Part shown: positions 1-5,731 of the stretch, piece after piece | Layout of the letters: every line of letters starts with the position of its first letter | How positions within the stretch are numbered: the stretch's first letter is position 1 | Source of the DNA: Saprospiraceae bacterium | GTDB taxonomy: Bacteria; Bacteroidota; Bacteroidia; Chitinophagales; Saprospiraceae | Assembly: GCA_014379065.1 (NCBI GenBank) | Contig: JACMMM010000654.1 | Coordinates: 1-19,746, forward strand | Reading direction: 5' to 3' | Length of the DNA: 19,746 nt | Made by a program: the position numbers and the translations under genes | The notes under the pieces: generated by a model | Database searches by the model: none | The model's input: the letters and a program-made list of their open reading frames with translations, nothing else | What the model was told of the DNA's origin: nothing

Positions 1-1
1 C

Positions 2-76
2 ACCTCTTATGCGGTCGCCGAGGCGATCACGGTGCCGCTGACCGGCTTTCTCGCCCTGAAGTTCGGGCCGCAGCGC
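2..76 (+). pseudogene. Fragment of DHA2/EmrB-type MFS drug transporter
   Basis: Reading frame 2 gives TSYAVAEAITVPLTGFLA followed by a KFG, which matches the membrane region typical of EmrB/DHA2 family 14-helix drug exporters (the segment after the LTSYAVAEA start of a helix). The match decays after about residue 25 and the frame stops at 86-88. The piece is strongly GC-rich with codon use unlike the genes after position 400. It is open at the left edge and has no natural end. I read it as a fragment joined here artificially or by rearrangement, not as a functional gene. Confidence 0.55.
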
Positions 77-79
77 ACG

Positions 80-198
80 CCCCAGTAGCCGAAAACCGTG
101 GGCACCATCGGGCCGAACTGCTTCAGCGCGTATTGGCGGATGCCGTCGAGGAGCTGCTGCCCCGTCACATGCTGGTCGATTTCCTTGGCCTTCTTGCC
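80..198 (-). pseudogene. Fragment of Minf_1886-type (Verrucomicrobia/Planctomycetes) protein
   Basis: On the minus strand the frame reads KKAKEIDQHVTGQQLLDG, then an IRQYALKQFGP stretch and a TVFGYWGVR. This is the HVTGQ-LL-GIR-AL-FGPMA-TV-WGVR signature of a small conserved protein of unknown function that I know mainly from Planctomycetes and Verrucomicrobia. It lacks the beginning and the usual C-terminal continuation (DFG-IVFNLVE). It abuts the transporter fragment on one side and a P-type ATPase end on the other. Opposite orientation and foreign taxonomic type point to a chimeric junction. Boundaries are approximate. Confidence 0.5.
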
Positions 199-357
199 AT
201 CTCCGCAGCTTTGCTGTTGGCGATTTTATATGTTCCGTTTTTGACAAGCCTGTTTCGAATGAGTCCGATTTCGGCAATTGACCTTGGCTGCTGCGTGTTG
301 GCAGGCTTTCTGAGTGTTGCATGGTTCGAAGTGTGGAAAATGCTGCGGGACAAGTAA
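190..357 (+). CDS. C-terminal end of a P-type cation-transporting ATPase (partial)
   Basis: The last ~55 codons before TAA look like the end of the Cation_ATPase_C region of P-type ATPases: a hydrophobic helix, then ILYVPFL, a short hydrophilic turn with PISAIDLG, and a last helix with SVAWFEVWK. This region forms membrane helices 9-10, and the catalytic domains are missing. The open frame continues to the left edge but changes character before about 190, where a different gene fragment reads on the other strand. The ATPase end therefore has its upstream part replaced. It converges on the response-regulator gene with a 27-bp gap. P-type ATPases commonly neighbour CBS and universal-stress genes, so this end may be native to the locus even though the first ~200 bases are not. 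Confidence 0.6.
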   Translation, partial: LLAISAALLLAILYVPFLTSLFRMSPISAIDLGCCVLAGFLSVAWFEVWKMLRDK

Positions 358-384
358 ACCAATCACCAATAATCCAATCACCAC

Positions 385-1425
385 TCAATTGGGCATTTCC
401 CTCAATTTCTCCACTTGAAGCACCTCCAGCACCCCTTCTTTGACGCTCAGCAATCCCTCGTTCTTGAAGTCAGTCAGGGTGCGGATGAGGGTTTCTTTTG
501 CCGTGCCTGCCAAGGCGGCAAGATCTTCGCGGAGCAGGTGGATAACTGGGCCACTCTGGTCGCAAAGATGGGTGAGGGAAGTAGCCACGCGCTTGCACAC
601 CGAGTTGTAGGCCAGCTCGATGAGTTGCTGCTCACGCTCGGCGATGTGGCTGGCGAGCATTTTGATGAAACGGGCGTTTACATCGCGGTTGCCGAACACA
701 AGCGCTGCAAAGTCTTGCTTAGGCACTAATTTGATGCTGCAATCTTCGAGCGCTGCGGCACTTTCAGGGTAAGCGGCCTCTCTAAAAAGTGCCAAAAATC
801 CCAAAAACTCACCTTGTTGCGCCACTTTAACGATGAGTTCACGGCCATCAGTGCTGGTTTTGAAAATCTTGACCTTGCCGCTTTCCACAAAATACAACCA
901 GCGCGGGTGCTCGCCTTCCCGGAAGATCGGGTCTTTTTTCTTGTAATTTCGGATCTCTCGGTTTTCAGAAAGGTGTTTCACGGCTTCCAAGGCGCGGGCT
1001 TCGTCAATAAAGTGCTCAAAAGAATCGCCCGCCTTTGATGAAGCCGCCCTAAGGCGTTCGCTTTTTTTCAGGCGGTTCTCGATGGTTTGCAGCAGAGCCA
1101 CATTGTCAAAGGGTTTAGTGATATAGTCGTCTGCGCCGAGCGACATCCCATGACGGAAGTCCTCTTTTTCTGCTTTAGCAGTAAGGAATATGAATGGGAT
1201 ATCGGCTGTGCTTGCTTGCCGGCTGAGGATGTGCAAAACGCCATAGCCGTCAAGTTCGGGCATCATGATGTCGCACAAAATAAGATCAGGGTTTTCAGAC
1301 TGCGCCTTGGAAGCGCCAATTTTCCCATTTTCAGCGGTAAGTGCTTCATAGCCGCTGAGCATCAGGATTTCAGCCAAGTTTTCGCTAACATCTGGGTTGT
1401 CTTCGATGACAAGGATTTTTTTCAT
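385..1425 (-). CDS. Response regulator with Crp/Fnr-type DNA-binding output
   Basis: This is a fusion of a receiver domain (residues ~1-125), a cyclic-nucleotide-binding-like beta barrel (~155-260) and a Crp-type winged helix (~275-340). The receiver has the acidic pocket at Asp9, phospho-acceptor Asp52 in CDIMMPELDG, Thr82 and Lys104 (TKPF). The barrel lacks the usual effector Arg in its GEFLGFLAL loop, and the FNR iron-sulphur cysteine set is absent, so I expect control by phosphorylation and not by cAMP or a cluster. The recognition helix reads AKETLIRTL, resembling the E-T-x-x-R contacts of FNR and CRP. The gene is divergent from the CBS/USP operon, with an FNR-like palindrome between them that it may bind. 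The ATG at 1425 is the innermost of three copies created by a 25-bp tandem repeat. The partner histidine kinase is not in the window. Confidence 0.9.
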   Translation of the reverse strand: MKKILVIEDNPDVSENLAEILMLSGYEALTAENGKIGASKAQSENPDLILCDIMMPELDGYGVLHILSRQASTADIPFIFLTAKAEKEDFRHGMSLGADDYITKPFDNVALLQTIENRLKKSERLRAASSKAGDSFEHFIDEARALEAVKHLSENREIRNYKKKDPIFREGEHPRWLYFVESGKVKIFKTSTDGRELIVKVAQQGEFLGFLALFREAAYPESAAALEDCSIKLVPKQDFAALVFGNRDVNARFIKMLASHIAEREQQLIELAYNSVCKRVATSLTHLCDQSGPVIHLLREDLAALAGTAKETLIRTLTDFKNEGLLSVKEGVLEVLQVEKLREMPN

Positions 1426-1490
1426 GTTGGTGCAAAAGTATTTTTTTCATGTTGGTGCAAAAGTATTTTTTTCATGTTGGTACAAAGTAT
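1415..1490. repeat. 25-bp tandem repeat, three copies, over promoter and start codon
   Basis: The core TTTTTTTCATGTTGG recurs with its CAT at 1423, 1448 and 1473, an exact 25-bp period. Copies 1 and 2 are identical and the outermost has small changes (tacaaagtat for tgcaaaagtat). Each copy holds, on the minus strand, a TACTTTTGC box followed by CACCAAC and ATG. Because 25 is not a multiple of 3, the extra ATGs are out of frame with the regulator gene. Confidence 0.9.
1433..1485 (-). promoter_or_regulatory. Nested Bacteroidota-type promoters for the response regulator
   Basis: TACTTTTG (consensus TAnnTTTG) occurs at 1440-1433 and 1465-1458. The TTG of each upstream copy lies exactly 17 bp before the next box, within the known TTG-N17-23-TAnnTTTG arrangement. 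The outermost copy has lost one T (TACTTTG at 1489-1483), so it can act as a -33 but is a poor -7. The box at 1433-1440 would start transcription almost at the ATG. Confidence 0.55.
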
Positions 1491-1512
1491 TTATGCCATT
1501 AAGCTTGGGGGA

Positions 1513-1526
1513 CTGATTTATATCAA
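1513..1526. promoter_or_regulatory. FNR/CRP-like operator palindrome
   Basis: CTGATTTATATCAA matches the FNR box TTGAT-N4-ATCAA with a single mismatch (first base). It sits in the divergent intergenic region between a regulator with a Crp/Fnr-type helix-turn-helix and the CBS/USP operon. It is the natural candidate for that regulator or for another Crp/Fnr protein acting on both directions. Confidence 0.5.
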
Positions 1527-1611
1527 GGGGGATGGTAATTTCTATCATTTTCTGCGCGCTGGAGCCACGGCACCTTTGTGACATCTTTAAACAAAAAAAT
1601 CTTTTTTAACA

Positions 1612-2070
1612 ATGAATATTTTCGCTTCTGTCTCGAGCCTCATGACCGGCCACAAACAATTGGTCACCGTCGCACCGGAAGAATCCCTATCCCGAGTTAA
1701 AGAAATATTTGAAACGCACAAATTTCACCATATTCCAGTGGTGCATTTTCGAGAAATCGTAGGCATTGTCAGTAAAACTGATTTTGAACATTTTATGGGC
1801 GGCGCCTCTCATTATGAAGAGGACAAGTACGTGAACCAGTTACGCCTTGACCGCACTCAGGTTAGCGAAATCATGGTGAAGCGTTTGGGCAAGCTGGCAC
1901 CCGATGACCGCATTAACGTGGCAATCGAAATTTTTCTGATCAACCGTTTCCATGCGCTTCCTGTGGTAGAAGATGGTGATTTGGTGGGTATCCTTACCCC
2001 TTACGACCTCATGAGTGCCCTGGCGAACCAAGTTCCTGCTGATTCCAGTTTGGTTTATGAACAACAATAA
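1612..2070 (+). CDS. Tandem CBS-domain protein
   Basis: A 152-residue protein made almost entirely of two CBS domains (a Bateman pair). The first is residues ~5-65 (SSLMTGH...HIPVV...IVGIVSKTDF). The second is ~85-145 (VSEIMVKR...FHALPVVEDGDLVGILTPYDLM). Such pairs usually bind adenosine nucleotides and sense energy state. The predicted location is cytoplasmic. It is followed after 5 bp by a universal stress protein gene, so the two are almost certainly co-transcribed. The association with a Crp/Fnr-type regulator suggests induction under low oxygen or energy stress, which is inference. No perfect -7 box is visible upstream; CACCTTTG at 1571-1578 is one mismatch from TAnnTTTG. Confidence 0.9.
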   Translation: MNIFASVSSLMTGHKQLVTVAPEESLSRVKEIFETHKFHHIPVVHFREIVGIVSKTDFEHFMGGASHYEEDKYVNQLRLDRTQVSEIMVKRLGKLAPDDRINVAIEIFLINRFHALPVVEDGDLVGILTPYDLMSALANQVPADSSLVYEQQ

Positions 2071-2075
2071 TCGAA

Positions 2076-3056
2076 ATGAAAAAAATAGCATCCTTTCCTA
2101 AACCTGCTTCGAATGCTTGTACTGGAAAATGTCAAGGCTGTTGTAACACTAAATCATTCCATCCTGACACGATCAGCGTAGCAGTTGACATGAGCCCAAT
2201 TGCCGCAAATGCATTGGTTTTTGCCTGGAAGATAGCAAACAGGATCGGCAATAATCTGGAAGTCGTTTACGCTATGGACAGTATTTTTGAGGAATCTGCA
2301 CCCAATGCATCCGGGTTTCTGTCCAGTTATACCAACACCCTGCGCGCTGAATTGGACACCTTTATCGGCGATGTTTTAAAACCGCTCAAGGTTGAATACA
2401 TACCTACCGGTCAATATACTGGAGCCCCGGACCAAATGGTGGAAACACCAAGTCCGGGGCCAAGTATTCGCTCCAAGGTCATTTATGGCACTCCGGATAT
2501 AGCCATAACCGAATATTCACGGGGAGCTGATTTTCTGGTTATGGGCGCGACCGGAGATACTGGCTTGCTAAAAAGACTCTTTGGCTCTGTCAGCATACAA
2601 GTTTCTAAAAATGCCCATTGCCCAGTCTTGTTCGTGCCAATGCAGACTGAATTTGGAGATTTTGAAAACATCCTGTATGCCAGTGATTTTAATTTGTTCG
2701 ACGAACTTGCTGTGCGGCAAGCCGTGTCGTTTGCGGAGCGCTTTGAGGGGCAACTCCATTTTGTACATGTCGGGATAGCTGGTGAACGCAATCTTGAGGC
2801 AAAATGGGAGCAACTGTCGAAGGATTATTCAGAAGCCGAACCCCACAAGCCGTTTATTTTCAGCAAAATGGTGAGCGATGACATTGTCGGTTCTCTTTAC
2901 GAATACGCTTTCCATCACCGTACGCGATTACTGGTTTTTGTAACCCGTCAACGATCCTTCTGGGACAATATCTTGCATAAAAGTATTACCAATGAGGTGC
3001 TTGCAAGCAGTGGCCTTCCGATTTTGGTTGTCCGTTCAGAGGATGATCTGGTTTGA
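2076..3056 (+). CDS. Tandem universal stress protein (two UspA domains)
   Basis: The protein has 326 residues with two UspA-type domains, ~32-190 and ~198-323. The first keeps the nucleotide-binding pattern G-2x-G-9x-G-S (MGATGDTG...FGSVS) before its last strand HCPVLFVP. The second domain ends in GLPILVVRS but has lost that motif, as is common in tandem Usp proteins, so only one ATP site is likely. Two oddities are worth noting. Cysteines C15, C19, C22 and C23 cluster in the N-terminal tail before the first strand. Domain 1 also carries an extra proline-rich loop at about residues 113-133 whose DNA is a near-perfect palindrome (2424-2460). It is the second gene of the CBS operon and cytoplasmic. 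Its exact role is not deducible. Confidence 0.88.
   Translation: MKKIASFPKPASNACTGKCQGCCNTKSFHPDTISVAVDMSPIAANALVFAWKIANRIGNNLEVVYAMDSIFEESAPNASGFLSSYTNTLRAELDTFIGDVLKPLKVEYIPTGQYTGAPDQMVETPSPGPSIRSKVIYGTPDIAITEYSRGADFLVMGATGDTGLLKRLFGSVSIQVSKNAHCPVLFVPMQTEFGDFENILYASDFNLFDELAVRQAVSFAERFEGQLHFVHVGIAGERNLEAKWEQLSKDYSEAEPHKPFIFSKMVSDDIVGSLYEYAFHHRTRLLVFVTRQRSFWDNILHKSITNEVLASSGLPILVVRSEDDLV
2424..2460. repeat. Palindromic element inside the USP coding sequence
   Basis: Outer arms GCCCCGGAC (2424-2432) and GTCCGGGGC (2452-2460) are perfect complements. Inner arms TGGTG (2437-2441) and CACCA (2446-2450) close on a GAAA tetraloop, with a CAAA/A internal loop between the two stems. It encodes the in-frame loop A-P-D-Q-M-V-E-T-P-S-P-G, which I do not expect at this point of a Usp fold. 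It may be an inserted short palindrome or simply a structured coding stretch. Confidence 0.6.
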
Positions 3057-3094
3057 GGTCTGCTAGCATTCAAATTCAGCCTTATTCCTCAAAC
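3051..3094. terminator. Possible bidirectional terminator between convergent genes
   Basis: GTTTGAGG (3051-3058) and CCTCAAAC (3087-3094) are perfect 8-bp inverted arms that span the stop codons of the USP gene (+) and the WD40 gene (-). The loop is long (28 nt) and no clear U-tract follows on the plus strand, so this is tentative. The 25-bp gap between the genes holds nothing else. Confidence 0.25.
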
Positions 3095-4821
3095 AATTGA
3101 ACATCGTATTTTTTTAACCACTCCTGCATCTCCACACCCTTTAAGTCAATTCCAGCCTGCATTTGCTCCAAGATAAAATTGGGTAATGGAGTGATTGATA
3201 CCGTTTTATCCTGGTCAACAGTTAGCACATGCAGTCCATCGGGGCTGAGCATTGCCGGGGTCGTGGAAGTTGGATCAATGATCCAATCCATTAGAATATT
3301 TCCGTTCGTATCCCAGAGTTTGGCTGTGCCGTCTTTGGCACAGCTAAGCAAAAGGTTGCTTCGTGGAACAAAAACGACGGAAAGGATCGCGTCGCGGTGA
3401 CCTAAAAACCGATGTATAGGATGCCCTTTCAGATCCCATAGCTGGATAGTATTGTCGGAGGTCCAAGTGGCAATGCGGCCAAGATCCTGTTCTACGGTCA
3501 TTCCCCCCACTTCGGAGGCATGTCGCAGTTCTGCTATTGGCACGCCTTGGAGGCTCCAAATACCGATAACCTCGCTACGGGTTCGCACATAAATACCATC
3601 GTTCACAGGAGAAAACTCAGCGTCTTTCGCTGGCCCTCTCCCCGTCTTTATCTCCTGCTGAAGCGCCCCAGAGGAATTCCACAGCCGGGCATATCCATCG
3701 GCCGATGCCGTGAGCAGAGAATTTCCTGTAATGTCTGGTCGAGCGGTATAAGTGTAGATACCAGATTCGTTGAGTGTGGCTTCTATGTCACCGGAACTAT
3801 TCCAAATCCGTACTGTGCCATCGGACGACCGTGTGAAAATCTGTTTGCCACCCGACAAAAATCCGCCATCGTAAACGTTGCCAGTATGACCGGAACAAAC
3901 GGCCTGTAATGCTCCGTCTGTTCCCCAAATTCTTGCTGTGTTATCACGGGAACAGGTGATGATACGGGTATCATCGGAAGAGAAGGCAGCAAATCTAACG
4001 GGCTCGCTGTGTCCGGACAAGGTGGCGACACGCCTTCCTTCCGTATTCCAAACCTGAACCGATTGATTGTCGGCCCAGGTTAGAAAATAAGTTCCTGAAT
4101 GGGATATGACTACCCCTAGATTCTGTCCGCCTGTTGGAACCAGTTCTGTTTTGGATCCGGTCGCAGATCTGAAAATGATGGACTGTTCCTTTGTGCGGAT
4201 GAGCAGGTTGTTGGATGGTGGTAAAAAAAAGGCGTCTTGCGCACTTTTTTGTCCAGAATAAACGGTCGTTTGAAAAGAATCGCGGACGGCATCGCCGAAA
4301 GATCGCTGCATAACCGTTGCGGAGTCGGAAGGAGAAATTTTCAGTGCGATGTAGGCTAACGTCACTGCGTCAGACCGGAGGCCTTTGGTACGCAGGATAT
4401 CGGACAGTAAAGCAAGCCGCAAAGATTCTGCCCGGCGGCCTTGTTCCCTGGCAAACAAAGCGTTGCGTTCGGCTTCTTCCTTGGCTGTTTCCTCTTTTTC
4501 CCTGGCTTCCGAAGCTTCGTCGCGCGCCTGGACCGCCTCATTGTACAAAGTGTTTTTTTCTTGAATTATGACTTGGAGGGCGCTAATCTGGGCATTCTGT
4601 GCCCGTGTTATGAGCTCTTGCAGGTCATGATTGTCTGGCTTATCCGGACAGGTAGTCATAGCTACCCAGAATTGACTGATGGCGGCGCCGTATTGAGTCC
4701 GGTCCATCAGTTGAATGCCTTTGTTCCGTATGGTTTCATAGCAGGATTGCGCGAAACCTGAGTATGCACCTAAAACTAAAATCAGGTGGACAAGAAAAGC
4801 AACCTTTTTTATCATGAGCAT
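3082..4821 (-). CDS. Secreted TPR/coiled-coil protein with C-terminal WD40 propeller
   Basis: I chose the ATG at 4821. The frame is open to a TTG at 4845, but the ATG gives a compact signal peptide (KK, a hydrophobic run, cleavage near GFAQ/SC). After it come a TPR-like helical pair (~26-75), a charged Ala/Glu/Arg-rich coiled coil (~80-140), and a helical linker resembling the AESLRLALLSD...LAYIALK segment often found before WD40 propellers in nSTAND proteins. Last come about seven or eight WD40 blades (~190-555), for example IITCSRDNTARIWG, LLTASADGYARLWN and LLSCAKDGTAKLWD. It is a binding scaffold with no catalytic motif, probably periplasmic. It is last in the four-gene cluster, ~33 bp after the previous gene. 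Its layout is what one expects of the sensor half of an nSTAND-WD40 protein, here as a separate exported chain. Confidence 0.88.
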   Translation of the reverse strand: MLMIKKVAFLVHLILVLGAYSGFAQSCYETIRNKGIQLMDRTQYGAAISQFWVAMTTCPDKPDNHDLQELITRAQNAQISALQVIIQEKNTLYNEAVQARDEASEAREKEETAKEEAERNALFAREQGRRAESLRLALLSDILRTKGLRSDAVTLAYIALKISPSDSATVMQRSFGDAVRDSFQTTVYSGQKSAQDAFFLPPSNNLLIRTKEQSIIFRSATGSKTELVPTGGQNLGVVISHSGTYFLTWADNQSVQVWNTEGRRVATLSGHSEPVRFAAFSSDDTRIITCSRDNTARIWGTDGALQAVCSGHTGNVYDGGFLSGGKQIFTRSSDGTVRIWNSSGDIEATLNESGIYTYTARPDITGNSLLTASADGYARLWNSSGALQQEIKTGRGPAKDAEFSPVNDGIYVRTRSEVIGIWSLQGVPIAELRHASEVGGMTVEQDLGRIATWTSDNTIQLWDLKGHPIHRFLGHRDAILSVVFVPRSNLLLSCAKDGTAKLWDTNGNILMDWIIDPTSTTPAMLSPDGLHVLTVDQDKTVSITPLPNFILEQMQAGIDLKGVEMQEWLKKYDVQLFEE

Positions 4822-4854
4822 TGAGGTTGAATGGGCCTTTAGCAAATTTAAACT

Positions 4855-5724
4855 TTATTTCCCGTTGATTCCGATCCTTACACCTGCAACCGGACCGTTT
4901 CGCCACCAATCGAGAACCGGCTCGATCTTAAGGCTTGTTTTAGTTTGGGATGTGCAGTAGGTGTCATACAAATGTTGCCGGTGCCGCACCCTAATACGGC
5001 GCCAGGTGTAAAATCCTGCGTTGGCGCCCAATACGGCCAGACCGCCATACATAAATACTTCAGCCCGTTTTTCCAGATTTTTGGCGTCGGCCAGATATCC
5101 GTCGGCGTCGGTTTTTTGACCTTCATTTGCCCAAACGTTTCTGTAATTATTATAGGAATCCTTTTTTTGGGCATTGAAGATCAAGCCTAAGCCGGAAAAT
5201 ACCAAGCCGGCGGCGGCTACTCCATAATATGGAAGTTGCTGTTTGATGGAAAATTCCGGTCGTTTGCCAGCACATTCAACTGCGCCGCGAAGTCGTTGAT
5301 GAATTAGGAGGGTATATGCTCCGAGTTCCAAAGCTGTTTCGGTGGCATCCAGCCAGACAATGCGGCCGGCAACCGGGGTTTTCACGCTTAAAGCCTGATC
5401 GGAGGACAAGGAGGACTGACCGATCTGAATCAGACGGCCACTTGCTTCGCGCAATTCGATCAAGGGTTGCAGCTCAAGTGTTTTTGGGATACCATGCGGA
5501 TGGTATTCAAGCAAAAGGTCGGCGTCAGACAAATACAAATTATCAACAGTAAGGTATCTCAGCTTACGATGCTCAGGTCCAGCAAATGATATGGCCAATT
5601 TTCCAGATTGGACAATGACTTGGAACGGTAAGCTATCAACCACCTCTTGCAGCGTAAACAAGGATTGTGAAAAGGCGCTTGAGCAGCTTATTAAACCGAA
5701 ATAAAAAGTGAGGATGTATTTCAT
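4855..5724 (-). CDS. Uncharacterised envelope protein, two membrane segments
   Basis: I do not recognise this 289-residue protein. A signal peptide (~1-20, ending AFSQ/SLF) is followed by ~140 residues that look like beta strands, with a cysteine near 150. A hydrophobic segment ~165-184 (YYGVAAAGLVFSGLGLIF) comes next, then a charged helical part with tyrosines and asparagines (~185-220). A second hydrophobic segment lies at ~223-240, and a basic stretch (RRIRVRHRQ) precedes a C-terminal tail with strand-like DWWRNGPVAGVRIGI. This suggests an exported domain with a hairpin anchor, with the loop and the two ends on opposite faces or the tail packing as a final strand. It lies 7 bp after the Kelch gene and ~33 bp before the WD40 gene, so it belongs to the cluster and may be its membrane adaptor (inference). 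Confidence 0.75.
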   Translation of the reverse strand: MKYILTFYFGLISCSSAFSQSLFTLQEVVDSLPFQVIVQSGKLAISFAGPEHRKLRYLTVDNLYLSDADLLLEYHPHGIPKTLELQPLIELREASGRLIQIGQSSLSSDQALSVKTPVAGRIVWLDATETALELGAYTLLIHQRLRGAVECAGKRPEFSIKQQLPYYGVAAAGLVFSGLGLIFNAQKKDSYNNYRNVWANEGQKTDADGYLADAKNLEKRAEVFMYGGLAVLGANAGFYTWRRIRVRHRQHLYDTYCTSQTKTSLKIEPVLDWWRNGPVAGVRIGINGK

Positions 5725-5731
5725 TGATGGT

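Noticed and set aside
1..357. One continuous plus-strand gene from the left edge to the stop at 357
   Set aside because: The frame is open, but its first ~60 codons read as low-complexity Arg/Ala/His-rich sequence, while the same bases encode recognisable fragments in frame 2 (+) and on the minus strand. Only the part after ~190 looks like real coding sequence in this frame.
361..390. AATCACCA direct repeat and possible hairpin between ATPase end and regulator stop
   Set aside because: The copies are only 8 bp, the stem near 393-415 needs a bulge and lacks a U-tract, and no function can be argued.
1087..1581. Plus-strand open frame of 164 codons over the start of the response regulator
   Set aside because: It is antisense to a clear receiver domain, is Cys/Phe-rich with no domain signature, and its end is made of the tandem repeat read in translation.
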